DNA of 64,000 nt from JALHSW01 sp963720675 (GCA_963720675.1 CAVRGH010000010.1:186001-250000), one strand, 5' to 3'; positions 7,815 through 16,959 are shown, counted from the first letter of the stretch. Program-made: numbers and translations. Notes: generated from the sequence alone by a model not told the origin.

Positions 7815-8982
7815 TCAGGCCGCCGCCTCACCGGGTGGGGCGCGCAGGCTCCACGTCCCGTCGTGGTGATCTTCGATCGCGTGATCGCGGTCGTGATCAG
7901 GTGGTGGTGTCTCGTCGCAGAGGTTGCCGAGCTCGCGGTAGGTAGTGCGGTGCGAGTTCGTCGAACTCGAGGGTGTGGTGCCGTTCCAACCTGATGGGTC
8001 GGTCGCAGCCGCGGACCTTGCAGGTCTGGTCGCGCTCGGCGATCGCGATCTTCAAGGCCGTGGGGACGTGGCGGGTGTTGCTGACGACGGTCTGGACGTC
8101 GACGCCGTCGGTGATCACGAGCTGGAGCAGCCCGTGCGAGAGGATCTCGCTCGGCGTGGGCCACGGGCACCGGTCCGACGCCGGGGATCTCGCACATCTC
8201 GCCGGGCTCGGTGCGACCTCGCAGCAGTGCGGGGAGGTCGACGCCGGACTCGGACGGCGTCCGGCCGGGGCTTCTTGGCGTTGCCGGAGCCTGATTCGGC
8301 GAGGTCGATCATGGCGTCGAAGCGGTAGGCGTCGGGCTGCTCGTGCTCACCGGCGAGTCGGGCTTCCTCGAAGCGCTTCCGGGTCGAGGGGCTCGAGTGC
8401 GTGGAGGATCTTGGCGACCTCCTCGGTCGGGCCCGAGAACTGCCCGCGGGTCGCGAACCCCTCGGTCCAGGTGCGGAGGTGGCGATCGCGCCGGGCCCGT
8501 CGACGGGCTTCGATCTCGTCGCACGCGGCCGCGATCACTCGTTCACGCTCGGCCCGCAGCTCGCGCATCCCGGACCGCTGCGCAGTCGTGAGGAGGCGCC
8601 GCTCCGCCGAGGGGTCGGCCGCGGCGCCGGCCGTGACATGGGCGGCCTGCTGGAGCGAGAGCTCCCCGGACCGGAGCTGCTCCTCGGTCGCCGGCAGCTC
8701 GGCGAGCCGGGTCGTGGTGGCAAACGTCTCGCGGGCCGAGCTCTCGGACGATCCGGTCGCCTCTGCCAGCCACTGCTCGGGCGACGCAGCGTGCGACCGG
8801 CTCCGCCACGCGTTCGTCTCGGCTGCACGCGCGGCGAGCAGTGCGGTGGCGGTGTCGAGGAGCTTGGCGCCCTCCGCGGCGGCCTCGGCGAGGCGCGCGG
8901 CGTCGCGGCCTTCGAGGCGCGCGGGGTCGAGGTCGGCCACGGCTTCTCGTGCCAGATCTCTGACCTGCTCGATCTTGAACAT
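7815..8982 (-). pseudogene. DUF222/HNH endonuclease domain protein (13E12 type), four frameshifts
   Basis: Reading the minus strand from ATG 8982, the DUF222 part is intact to about 8375 (MFKIEQVRDLAREAV ... KILHALEPLDPEA). The coding then continues in other frames: KRFEEARLAGEHEQPDAY (to about 8245), ESGVDLPALLRGRTEPGE (to about 8148), and ILSHGLLQLVITDGVDVQT with the HNH motif CKVRGCDRPIRLERHH (to about 7935). The last frame, YRELGNLCDETPPP, runs to the stop at 7815. Each segment keeps high GC at third positions, so either the decay is recent or the indels are consensus errors. If repaired the protein has about 389 residues. These genes are often multicopy and dispensable. Confidence 0.8.
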
Positions 8983-8997
8983 GGCCTCACGATGACA

Positions 8998-9020
8998 GGG
9001 GGGTGTGACACTTACCCCCC
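8998..9020. repeat. 7-bp inverted repeat (GGGGGGT / ACCCCCC)
   Basis: GGGGGGT (8998-9004) and ACCCCCC (9014-9020) flank a 9-nt loop, 15 bp upstream of the DUF222/HNH start on the minus strand. A second perfect inverted repeat, CGAAGA-TT-TCTTCG, lies at 9037-9050. Possible operator or RNA hairpin; no evidence for either. Confidence 0.4.
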
Positions 9021-9072
9021 GAATCGGGGCGAGTCGCGAAGATTTCTTCGAACTTCTTCTGGGTCCCGCATC

Positions 9073-9092
9073 GCGTCACACGATGTGTACGC
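9073..9092 (-). terminator. possible terminator hairpin after ileS
   Basis: GCGT-ACAC pairs with GTGT-ACGC around a GAT loop with one bulged base, starting 21 nt past the ileS stop on the minus strand. No T-run follows, so this is only a candidate. Confidence 0.35.
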
Positions 9093-9112
9093 GAGTGTCG
9101 CGTGCGACCGCC

Positions 9113-12100
9113 TCAGACGACGGTGAGCGTGGCCGCGAACTGCTGGCCGTCGACATCGAGGCGGGTGGCGTCGGCCGGTGCGTCGGCGAGCGCGAACACC
9201 GCCCACTCGGTCGCGAGCACCTCGGCGGCGATGTCGTTCCCGTGTGCGACGGCAGATTCCGCGATCGCGTCATCCGCGTACAGCGCGACCCGGATGCGGT
9301 CCGAGAGCGCGAGGTCGAGCGCCTTGCGGTGGTCGTTGATCGCGCGCACGAGCTCACGGGCCAAGCCCTCGCGGCGCAGGTCGTCGTCGAGCGTGATGTC
9401 GAGGGCGACGGCGTAGCCACCCTCCTCGGCGAGCACGAGCTCCTCGTGGGCGACGGCGCGCACCTCGATGTCGTCGGCGCCGATCTCGATCGCGTCGCCG
9501 TCGAGCTCGAGCCGGTACACGCCGTCGGTTGCCAGCGCGTCGGAGACGGTCCGGCCGTCGACTGCGGCCAGCGCGGCCTTCACCTTTGGCATCAGCGGGC
9601 CGACGCGAGGGCCGAGGGCCCGGAAGTTCGGCACGACGTCGTAGTCGAGGAGGCCGGTGAGGTCCCGGATCGCCTCGACCTCCTGCACGTTGAGCTCCTC
9701 GGCGACCTCGGCGACGAGCTCGTCCGGGAGGGCGCCCGTGTCGGGCGCCAGCACCAGGGCCCGGCGCAGGGGCTGACGCACCCGGATCTTGGCGTCCGTG
9801 CGCACGGCGCGGCCGAGGGTGACGATCTGGCGGACGGCCTCCATCGCCGTCTCGAGATCGGGGTCGATCGCGCCGTCGTCGACCGCAGGCCAGTCGGCCA
9901 GGTGGACCGACGCTCCGGTACCACCGAGGTTCCCCCACAGCTCGTCGGCGACGAACGGGCACAAGGGAGCGAGCAGGAGCGCCACCGTCGCGAGCGCCTC
10001 GTGCAGCGTGGCGTGCGCCGCCGGATCCGACGACTTCCAGAACCGGGACCGCGACCGGCGCACGTACCAGTTGGACAGGTCGTCGACGACTCGTTCGAGG
10101 GCTTGCGCGGCCCGCAGTGCGTCGAAGCCGTCGAGGGCCTCGGTGACCTCGCGCACGGTCGCGTGGACTCGTGAACGGGCCCACCGGTCCATCGCATGGG
10201 TCGGGGCCGCCGCAGGCCTCGCGCCGGGTTCCCAGCCGTCGAGCGACGCGTAGGTGACGAAGAAGGAGTAGGTGTTCCAGAGCGTCAGGAGGAATCGGCG
10301 GGTCGCCTCGTCGATCATCCGCTCGTCGATGCGGCGGTTGGTCCAGGGCGAGCCGGCGGAGAAGAAGTACCAGCGCAGCGCGTCGGCGCCGCGCGTGTCG
10401 AGGATGGTCCACGGGTCGATGACGTTGCCGCGCGACTTCGACATCTTCTGACCGTCGCGGTCGACGACATGCGCGAGACACACCACGTTCCGGTACGGCG
10501 ACTCGTCGAACACGAGCGTGTTCACCGCGAGCAGCGAGTAGAACCAGCCGCGCGTCTGGTCGATCGCCTCGCAGATGAAGTCGGCGGGGAAGCGGTCGGC
10601 GAACCCTTCCTCGTGCTCGAACGGGTAGTGCAGCTGCGACGCGGGCATCGCGCCGGAGTCGAACCACGCGTCGAGCACCGGCAGGACCCGCTCGGCCCGC
10701 TCACTGCACTCGGGGCAGTCGATGGTGATCTCGTCGACGGCTGGGCGGTGCAGGTCGAGGTCGGCCAGGTCGCGGCCGGCGAGCGCGGAGAGCTCGGCGA
10801 CCGAGCCGACGCAGGTGTCGTGGCTGCACGCGGTGCACCGCCAGATGGGGAGCGGGGTGCCCCAGAACCGGTCGCGCGAGAGCGCCCAGTCCACGTTGTT
10901 CTCGAGCCAGTCGCCGAAGCGCCCGTGCTTGATGTGCCCGGGATGCCAGCCGATGCGCTCGTTCTCCCGGAGCATCTCGGCGCGTCGGTCCGAGGTGCGC
11001 GCGAACCATGTGGGCTTGGCCCAGTAGATCAGCGGGGTCGAGCACCGCCAGCAGTGCGGGTACGAGTGTGTGTAGTCGACGACCCGCTCGAGGATGCCGG
11101 CGTCGCGCAGCGAGTCGATGATCGCCGCGTCGGCGTCCTTCACGAACTGGCCCTCGTACTCGGGGATCGAGGAGTCGAAGCGCGCGGCGGCGTCCACGGG
11201 GTTGAGCACCGGGAGGCCCTCACGCTCACCGACCTCCCGGTCGATCTCCCCGAACGCAGGTGCGAGGTGCACGATGCCCGAGCCGTCCTCGACGGTCACG
11301 AAGTCGGCGAGCACCACCCGGTTGGCGTCGGGCGTGATCGGCAGCATGCCGAAGGGTCGGACGTAGTGGCGCCCGACGAGGTCGGCGACCGGGACCTCGG
11401 CCACGACCTCGGCATCGTCGCCCAGGACCGCGGTGGCCCGATCCGCGGCCACGACGAGGTCGCGACGGCCGTCGGCCCCACGGACGCGCACGTACCGCAC
11501 GTCGGGCCCCACCGCCGCGGCGACGTTCGAGAGCAGGGTCCAGGGCGTGGTCGTCCACACCAGGAGGTCGAAGTCGGCATCGGTCACGGGGAAGCGCACG
11601 TACACCGAGGGTTCGGTGACGTCCTCGTAGCCCTGCGCGACCTCGTGGCTCGAGAGTGCAGTGCCGCAGCGCCCGCAGTACGGGACGACTCGGAAGCCCT
11701 CGTAGATCAGCCCCTTGTCCCACATCCTGCGCACGTGCCACCAGACGCTCTCGATGAAGGTGTTGTCGAGCGTCCAGTACGCGTCGTCGGTGTCGATCCA
11801 CATCCCGATCCGCGCGCTGAGCGCTTCGAAGTCGTCGACGTAGCGGTGCACCGACTCTCGGCAACGCTCGTTGAACGCGGCGATGCCGTACTCCTCGATC
11901 TGCTGCTTCCCGCTGAACCCGAGCTCCTTCTCGACCTCGAGCTCGACCGGCAAACCGTGGCAGTCCCAGCCACCCTTCCGGGTGACGTGGCGGCCCCGCA
12001 TGGTGTGGAAGCGGGGGTACAGGTCCTTGAACACCCGGGCCCACGCGTGGTGGATGCCGGGCCGGCCGTTCGCGGTCGGCGGACCCTCGTAGAACACCCA

Positions 12101-12223
12101 CTCGGGCGCGCCCTCGCGGCGGCGCAGGCTCTCGCGGAACACGTCGTCGTCCGCCCAGCGGCGGAGCACCTGCGCTTCGAGCGCGACGAGATCGAGGTCC
12201 TTCTCGACCGGAGCGAACGGCAC
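9113..12223 (-). CDS. ileS: isoleucyl-tRNA synthetase, eukaryote-like (type 2)
   Basis: Charges tRNA-Ile. The class I signature is NGRPGIHHAW in place of canonical HIGH, and KMSKSRGNVIDP is present. The segment EKELGFSGKQQIEEYGIAAFN and the overall 1036-residue length are typical of the eukaryote/archaea-like IleRS2, known in other bacteria to be naturally less sensitive to mupirocin. A zinc-ligand-like insert (CTAC ... CPEC) precedes VLDAWFDSG. I chose GTG 12223: it is preceded by TACGCT and 7 nt, and starts VPFAPVEKDLDL, the usual N-terminus. ATG 12265 is an in-frame alternative. The open frame far upstream to 13291 is antisense to other genes. Confidence 0.95.
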   Translation of the reverse strand: MPFAPVEKDLDLVALEAQVLRRWADDDVFRESLRRREGAPEWVFYEGPPTANGRPGIHHAWARVFKDLYPRFHTMRGRHVTRKGGWDCHGLPVELEVEKELGFSGKQQIEEYGIAAFNERCRESVHRYVDDFEALSARIGMWIDTDDAYWTLDNTFIESVWWHVRRMWDKGLIYEGFRVVPYCGRCGTALSSHEVAQGYEDVTEPSVYVRFPVTDADFDLLVWTTTPWTLLSNVAAAVGPDVRYVRVRGADGRRDLVVAADRATAVLGDDAEVVAEVPVADLVGRHYVRPFGMLPITPDANRVVLADFVTVEDGSGIVHLAPAFGEIDREVGEREGLPVLNPVDAAARFDSSIPEYEGQFVKDADAAIIDSLRDAGILERVVDYTHSYPHCWRCSTPLIYWAKPTWFARTSDRRAEMLRENERIGWHPGHIKHGRFGDWLENNVDWALSRDRFWGTPLPIWRCTACSHDTCVGSVAELSALAGRDLADLDLHRPAVDEITIDCPECSERAERVLPVLDAWFDSGAMPASQLHYPFEHEEGFADRFPADFICEAIDQTRGWFYSLLAVNTLVFDESPYRNVVCLAHVVDRDGQKMSKSRGNVIDPWTILDTRGADALRWYFFSAGSPWTNRRIDERMIDEATRRFLLTLWNTYSFFVTYASLDGWEPGARPAAAPTHAMDRWARSRVHATVREVTEALDGFDALRAAQALERVVDDLSNWYVRRSRSRFWKSSDPAAHATLHEALATVALLLAPLCPFVADELWGNLGGTGASVHLADWPAVDDGAIDPDLETAMEAVRQIVTLGRAVRTDAKIRVRQPLRRALVLAPDTGALPDELVAEVAEELNVQEVEAIRDLTGLLDYDVVPNFRALGPRVGPLMPKVKAALAAVDGRTVSDALATDGVYRLELDGDAIEIGADDIEVRAVAHEELVLAEEGGYAVALDITLDDDLRREGLARELVRAINDHRKALDLALSDRIRVALYADDAIAESAVAHGNDIAAEVLATEWAVFALADAPADATRLDVDGQQFAATLTVV

Positions 12224-12230
12224 GGCTGCG

Positions 12231-12236
12231 AGCGTA
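12231..12236 (-). promoter_or_regulatory. -10 box TACGCT before ileS
   Basis: On the minus strand TACGCT is followed by 7 nt and the GTG of ileS, suggesting a leaderless mRNA. Confidence 0.55.
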
Positions 12237-12315
12237 CGTGGTGACGCCTCGAACGGCGGCACCATTGCCGTCCGACGGCCCGGCCGCGGCGTTCGCGCGG
12301 GCGTCACGGGCGCCG

Positions 12316-12345
12316 TTGGAACCGGGTGTGCGTGGGTTGTACGAT
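12316..12345 (+). promoter_or_regulatory. promoter TTGGAA-N18-TACGAT
   Basis: The best conventional sigma-70-type promoter in the window. It gives a leader of about 45 nt carrying the GGAAGG site before the ATG at 12398, and it diverges from ileS. Confidence 0.6.
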
Positions 12346-12397
12346 CCGTCGCTCCCCGGGCCCCCCGTGCCCGGCCCCGAGACTGGAAGGGACGACC

Positions 12398-13219
12398 ATG
12401 GCCGGGGCCATCAGCAAGTCCTCCGGCGCGCGCGCCGGCACGAAGGCCACCCGCAAGGCGGCCTCGACGCGCACGAAGACGCCCGCGAAGGCGGCGAAGA
12501 GCACGAAGGCAGCCAAGGCGCCCGCCAAGGCGACGAAGAGCACGAAGACCGCCAAGGCGCCCGCGAAGAGCACGAAGAGCACGAAGAGCACGAAGGGCAC
12601 GAAGGCGCCGGCCAAGAAGGCGCCCGCGAAGGCGGCGAAGAGCACGAAGACCGCCAAGGCGCCCGCGAAGACCGCGAAGGCGCCGGCCAAGAAGGCATCC
12701 GCCAAGGCGACCAAGGGCACGAAGACCGCAGCGGTCGCGGCCAAGACCCCGGTCAAGGCGGCCCCGGCGAAGGCGGCACCGGTCAAGAAGAAGACCACGG
12801 TGACCTGCCCGCTCTCGGGCTTCGAGGTCACGCCCACGTCGCCGAACCTCTCCGACAAGACGGTTGCCCGGCTCCGCAAGAAGCTGCTCGAGGAGCAGGA
12901 GCGGATCCAGGGTCAGGCCGACGAGCTCGCGGCCGAGGCCGAGCAGCTCGCCCGGGACCGCGAGGGTGGCGACACCCAGTTCGACGAGGAGTCCGGCGAC
13001 GGCGACACCGTGAACGTCGAGCGGGAGCGCGACCTGCTGCTCTCCGCATCGGCACGCCAGGTCGTCGACGAGATGACCGACGCGCTCACCCGGATGAAGA
13101 AGGGCACCTACGGCGTCTGCGCGCCCGCGGGTCGGCGCCTCCCGCTCGAACGGCTCGAAGCGATCCCGTGGGCGAACGTGTGCGTCGACTGCAAGGCGCG
13201 TGCCGAACGGCGACGCTGA
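12398..13219 (+). CDS. histone H1-like Lys/Ala repeat protein fused to a TraR/DksA-type zinc-finger domain
   Basis: The 273-residue protein is bipartite. Residues about 5-140 are a lysine/alanine/proline repeat (TAKAPAK, KSTK, APAKKA units) like histone H1 or bacterial DNA-binding tails. Residues about 150-273 resemble TraR/DksA: a coiled-coil part (LRKKLLEEQERIQGQ), then ALTRMKKGTYGVC and a terminal CVDCK. The usual CxxC...CxxC finger is incomplete: the first pair reads C-A-P-A-G, so only three of four cysteines remain. It may bind DNA through the tail and RNA polymerase through the DksA part, but that is inference. ATG 12398 follows a good ribosome site; the last 20 bp overlap lspA. Confidence 0.85.
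   Translation: MAGAISKSSGARAGTKATRKAASTRTKTPAKAAKSTKAAKAPAKATKSTKTAKAPAKSTKSTKSTKGTKAPAKKAPAKAAKSTKTAKAPAKTAKAPAKKASAKATKGTKTAAVAAKTPVKAAPAKAAPVKKKTTVTCPLSGFEVTPTSPNLSDKTVARLRKKLLEEQERIQGQADELAAEAEQLARDREGGDTQFDEESGDGDTVNVERERDLLLSASARQVVDEMTDALTRMKKGTYGVCAPAGRRLPLERLEAIPWANVCVDCKARAERRR
12468..12790 (+). repeat. imperfect repeat array encoding the Lys/Ala-rich tail
   Basis: Degenerate direct repeats of AAGAGCACGAAG and GCGCCCGCGAAG-type units run through the N-terminal half of the H1-like gene. Such arrays are prone to length change by slippage. Confidence 0.8.
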
Positions 13220-13745
13220 CCCGGGCGACGACGTCCCCCCGCCGGATCCGGCAGACGCGGGGCGACGGCGGGCGCTGCTGGTCGCCGCCATCGTCGTCGG
13301 GGTGGTGGTCCTCGATCAGCTCACGAAGGTGTGGGCGGTCGAAGCGCTCGCCGACGGACCGACGTCGGTCATCGGTACCGACCTCCAGCTCCACCTGAGC
13401 CGCAACACCGGCGGTGCCTTCAGCCTGTTCCAGGGCATGACGCCGATCTTGGCGGTGCTGGCGATCTTGCTCGTCGTCTTCCTCATGCGCGCCGCGCAGC
13501 GCACGGACAACACGGTGGCCGTCGTCGCGCTCGCCCTCGTGCTCGGTGGCGCGCTCGGGAACCTGTGCGACCGGATCTTCCGCTCGCCTGGCTTCCTCGA
13601 GGGTGCGGTCGTCGACTTCGTGCGCGTCGGGAGCTTCCCGACGTTCAACGTCGCCGACGGTGCGATCACCATCGGCGCGATCCTGCTCATCGGTTGGAGC
13701 CTCTTCGGCGGCCGGTTCGAACGCGATGAGGCGACGGCCCCATGA
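13200..13745 (+). CDS. lspA: lipoprotein signal peptidase (SPase II)
   Basis: LspA removes the signal peptide from prolipoproteins in the membrane. The 181-residue protein has four hydrophobic segments, the motif DQLTKVWA after the first, RNTGGAFS, and the two catalytic aspartates in VVDFV and FNVADGAITIG. The GTG start lies within the last 20 bp of the upstream gene; the stop overlaps rluD as ATGA. Confidence 0.95.
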   Translation: MPNGDADPGDDVPPPDPADAGRRRALLVAAIVVGVVVLDQLTKVWAVEALADGPTSVIGTDLQLHLSRNTGGAFSLFQGMTPILAVLAILLVVFLMRAAQRTDNTVAVVALALVLGGALGNLCDRIFRSPGFLEGAVVDFVRVGSFPTFNVADGAITIGAILLIGWSLFGGRFERDEATAP

Positions 13746-14665
13746 GGGACCAGGAGCCGATCGTGGTCCCGGAGGCGCTCGCGGGCGAACGGCTCGACCG
13801 CGCCGTGTCGCTCCTCACGGGTTGGAGCCGGGCCGAGGTCCAGCACCTGATCACCGACGAGGAGGTGCTCGTGGGTGGGCAGCCCGCGCTCAAGAGCCAC
13901 CGCCTGGTCGCCGGGGAGATCGTCGAGCTGCTGGGTGCTCCGACGCCTCCCGAGCTCCCGGGGCCCGAGTCGATGCCGCTCGACCTCCGCTACGAGGACG
14001 ACGACGTGGTCGTCCTCGCGAAGCCGCCCGGGCTCGTCGTGCACCCCGGCCCCGGTCACGCGCACGGCACGCTCGTGCACGGGCTGCTCGATCGCTACCC
14101 CGAGATCGTGATGGTCGGGGACCCCGCGCGCCCCGGGATCGTGCACCGACTCGACCGTGACACCAGCGGACTGATGGTGGTCGCACGCACCGAGCGGGCT
14201 GCGGATGCGCTGATCGAGGCACTCGCGGCCCGAGACGTCGAGCGGCGCTACCTCGCGCTGGTCGCCGGAACCTTCGAAGCGCCGCGCGGCGTCGTCGACG
14301 CGCCGATCGGTCGCTCGACGCGCCAACGCACCCGCATGGCGGTCCGGGAGGCCGGGCGTCCCGCCCGGACCGGATACGAGGTGCGCACCGCCTGGGCCGA
14401 TCCCGAGGTCTCGCTCGTCGAGTGCCGGCTGGAGACGGGCCGGACCCACCAGATCCGGGTCCACCTCGCGGCGATCGGACACCCGGTGGTGGCCGATGCG
14501 GCCTACGGGGGCCGACGGCTGCCTCAGGGCCCCGAGCGGCCCTTCCTGCACGCTCACGCGCTCGCCTTCGCCCATCCGGTCACGGGGGAGCGCCTGGCCT
14601 TCGAGGACCCGCTGCCGCCGGACCTGGCCGAGGCCCTGACCGCGCTCGGCCCGCCGGGGGAGTGA
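13742..14665 (+). CDS. rluD: RluD-family 23S rRNA pseudouridine synthase
   Basis: Isomerises uridines in large-subunit rRNA. The 307-residue protein has an N-terminal S4 RNA-binding domain (about 12-75, ERLDRAVSLLTGWSRAEVQ) and the RluA/RluD catalytic domain with the aspartate motif HRLDRDTSGLMVV and GRTHQIRVHLA. The lspA-rluD pair in this order is widespread in bacteria. The exact uridine targets cannot be read from sequence, so the symbol is by family. Confidence 0.93.
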   Translation: MRDQEPIVVPEALAGERLDRAVSLLTGWSRAEVQHLITDEEVLVGGQPALKSHRLVAGEIVELLGAPTPPELPGPESMPLDLRYEDDDVVVLAKPPGLVVHPGPGHAHGTLVHGLLDRYPEIVMVGDPARPGIVHRLDRDTSGLMVVARTERAADALIEALAARDVERRYLALVAGTFEAPRGVVDAPIGRSTRQRTRMAVREAGRPARTGYEVRTAWADPEVSLVECRLETGRTHQIRVHLAAIGHPVVADAAYGGRRLPQGPERPFLHAHALAFAHPVTGERLAFEDPLPPDLAEALTALGPPGE

Positions 14666-14834
14666 TCCCACCGACGGGCCGTCGCTGTTCTGGGCTTCTT
14701 TGGGGCACCGATACGGATTCGGTACGCCCACGAACCTAGGCCCGGGCACCCCAGGACCAGCCGAGGCCTTCCCCAGCAGCAGGTAAAGGTTTTCCGGGTC
14801 AAGCGGTCCCGGCAGCATGCCGACCTTCTGGGGC
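14666..14834 (+). other. intergenic region before the response regulator
   Basis: 169 bp without a convincing gene. It holds a small inverted repeat ACCGA/TCGGT (14707-14711 and 14719-14723) and a locally AT-richer stretch GGTAAAGGTTTT (14782-14793). No known riboswitch or clear -35/-10 pair was recognised. Confidence 0.4.
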
Positions 14835-15536
14835 ATGCGGGTACTCCTCGTCGAGGACGATCAGGCCATCGCGTCCCCTCTGGTCCGGGGGCTCGAGCGT
14901 GAGGGGTTCGCGGTTCGGCACTGCGAGTCGGGGGCCGACGCCCTGGTGGCCTTCGATGCCGAAGCGAGCGACGTGGTGCTGCTCGACCTGGGGCTGCCCG
15001 ACATCGACGGCTTCGACCTCTGCCGCGACCTGCGGTCGCGCTCGGACGTCCCGATCATCGTCGTCACCGCGCGCGGCGACGAGATCGACCGCGTCGTCGG
15101 CCTCGAGCTCGGTGCCGACGACTACGTCGTGAAGCCGTTCGGCCTCCGTGAGCTCGTGGCGCGCATCCGGGCGGTGACGCGCCGCGCGTCGGGGCGTGCG
15201 GACGTGGAGGACCACGGCGTCGAGTCCGACGGTCCCGACGACGCCACGCTGCGGCTGCAGGTGGACCGCCGGACGCGTCGGGTCGTCGTCGACGGGAACG
15301 AGGTGTCGCTCACGCCCAAGGAGTTCGACCTGCTCGCGCTGCTCGCCCAGGATCCGGGAGCGGTCTGCAGTCGGCAACAGATCCTCGACGAGGTGTGGGA
15401 TCCACACTGGTACGGACCGACGAAGACGCTCGACGTCCACATCGGCAGCCTCCGACGCAAGCTCGGCGACCCGCAGTGGATCGAGACCGTGCGCGGCGTC
15501 GGCTACCGGTTGCGTGAGGACGGAGCCCGGGTGTGA
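14835..15536 (+). CDS. OmpR/PhoB-family response regulator
   Basis: A two-domain DNA-binding regulator of 233 residues. Receiver domain: acidic pair in VEDD (7-9), phosphorylated aspartate D51 in LLDLGLPDIDG, and K100 in DDYVVKPF. The C-terminal winged helix carries SLTPKEFDLLALLAQ and the HIGSLRRKLGD...VRGVGYRL ending. ATG 14835 fits the receiver N-terminus better than ATG 14817. The stop overlaps the histidine kinase GTG, so the pair is one operon. The stimulus is unknown. Confidence 0.95.
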   Translation: MRVLLVEDDQAIASPLVRGLEREGFAVRHCESGADALVAFDAEASDVVLLDLGLPDIDGFDLCRDLRSRSDVPIIVVTARGDEIDRVVGLELGADDYVVKPFGLRELVARIRAVTRRASGRADVEDHGVESDGPDDATLRLQVDRRTRRVVVDGNEVSLTPKEFDLLALLAQDPGAVCSRQQILDEVWDPHWYGPTKTLDVHIGSLRRKLGDPQWIETVRGVGYRLREDGARV

Positions 15537-16942
15537 GGCGACGCCTCCTCATCTCGTACCTGTCCTTGACGGTGTTCGTGCTGCTCGCGCTCGAGCTGCC
15601 GCTCGGGCTGTCGTTCGCGAACGCCGAGCACCGTCGACTCACGGGACAGGTGCAGACCGACGCGTACGCACTCGCGCTCCGGGTCGGTGAGGCCATGGCC
15701 GACACGCCCGCGCCGGACGTGCTGCAACATCTCGCCAACTCCTTCCATCGCCAGACCGGGTTGCGCGCCGTCGTCGTCGACGCAGCGGGAAGCGCCGTCG
15801 CGGCATCGGGACCACACGAGCCGGCGGTCGGCACCGACCTGAGCGGGATGGCGGAGATCGCGGCCGCGGCCCGTGGTCGGCAGACGACGGCCGACCGCGT
15901 GGTGCGATCCGAGGACGTCCTGAGCACGACGGTGCCGGTCGTCTCGAGCAAGAGTGCCGTCGGCGCGGTGCGCGTGTCGGCGTCGCTCGCAGTCGTCGCC
16001 CAGCGGACCCGCGAGCACTGGTTGCTGTTGGCCGGGCTCGGCGGCGTGGTCGCGATGGTGGTCCTGCTCGTGAGCACCCTGCTGGCGCGCTCGTTCACCC
16101 GTCCACTCGCCGAGCTGGACGCGAGCGCCGCACGACTGGGCGAGGGCGACCTGGCCGCGCGCGTCAGGGTCCCGGACGACCCGCCCGAGCTGCACGGCCT
16201 CGCTCGTTCGTTCAACGCGACCGCGGCGCGCCTCGAGACGCTCGTGCTCGCGCAGCAGGCGTTCGTCGCCGACGCGTCGCACCAGCTCCGCACGCCCCTC
16301 ACCGCCTTGAGCCTCCGCCTCGAGAACCTCGAGGAGGAAAGCTCGGACTTCCGGCTGGAGGACCTCCAGGGCGCCCGCACGGAGGTGCAGCGCCTGGCTC
16401 GCCTCGTCGACGGCCTGCTCACGCTGGCGCGGGCCGAGGACGCGACCGCCCCGACCGCGAACGTCGACGTGGCGTCCGTGCTCGCGGGACGCAGGAACGC
16501 GTGGGAGCCCGTCGCGGCAGAGCGGGGAGTAGAGCTCCAGGTGGACCGCGAGGCACCCGACGTGCGCAGCGTGCCGGGTCGCCTCGAGCAGATCCTGGAC
16601 AACCTGATCAGCAACGCCCTCGACGTCGCCCCGGCGGGCAGCGCGGTGACCGTCCGCGCTCGCCGGGACGGCGCGCAGGTGCGCGTGGAGGTCGGCGACG
16701 GCGGGCCCGGGATGACGCCCGAGCAGCGCGCCCGGGCGTTCGACCGCTTCTGGCGGGCCGAGCCGAGCCGGCGCGACCGCGGGGGCTTCGGGCTCGGGCT
16801 GGCGATCGTCGGTCGTCTGGTCGCGGCCGACGGCGGCACCGTCGAGCTCACCGACGCGCCGCAGGGTGGGCTCGCGGTGGTGCTGCGTCTCCCCGCGGCG
16901 CCGGCCAGCATCCCGCTCGGGCCGGTCACCGTCACTGCCTGA
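15533..16942 (+). CDS. sensor histidine kinase (HAMP type)
   Basis: A 469-residue membrane kinase paired with the preceding regulator. It has a first membrane segment (about 4-27), an extracytoplasmic sensor of about 130 residues, a second membrane segment (about 163-185), HAMP (about 186-240), the H-box ASHQLRTPL with the phosphorylated histidine, the N-box DNLISNALD, and the ATP lid DGGPGM and GGFGLGLAI. The sensor part has no recognised ligand domain. The GTG start overlaps the regulator stop. Confidence 0.94.
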   Translation: MRRRLLISYLSLTVFVLLALELPLGLSFANAEHRRLTGQVQTDAYALALRVGEAMADTPAPDVLQHLANSFHRQTGLRAVVVDAAGSAVAASGPHEPAVGTDLSGMAEIAAAARGRQTTADRVVRSEDVLSTTVPVVSSKSAVGAVRVSASLAVVAQRTREHWLLLAGLGGVVAMVVLLVSTLLARSFTRPLAELDASAARLGEGDLAARVRVPDDPPELHGLARSFNATAARLETLVLAQQAFVADASHQLRTPLTALSLRLENLEEESSDFRLEDLQGARTEVQRLARLVDGLLTLARAEDATAPTANVDVASVLAGRRNAWEPVAAERGVELQVDREAPDVRSVPGRLEQILDNLISNALDVAPAGSAVTVRARRDGAQVRVEVGDGGPGMTPEQRARAFDRFWRAEPSRRDRGGFGLGLAIVGRLVAADGGTVELTDAPQGGLAVVLRLPAAPASIPLGPVTVTA

Positions 16943-16959
16943 TCTCGCAGCGGCCGGAT

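Noticed and set aside
10196..12244. 682-codon open frame on the plus strand antisense to ileS
   Set aside because: Mirror of the ileS codon pattern; no domain, no ribosome site.
12266..13291. N-terminal extension of IleRS by about 340 residues
   Set aside because: The extension is Arg/Leu repeats antisense to the H1-like gene; family N-terminus and TACGCT box are at 12223.
14666..14834. Riboswitch upstream of the response regulator
   Set aside because: Only a 5-bp stem was found; no conserved riboswitch core recognised.
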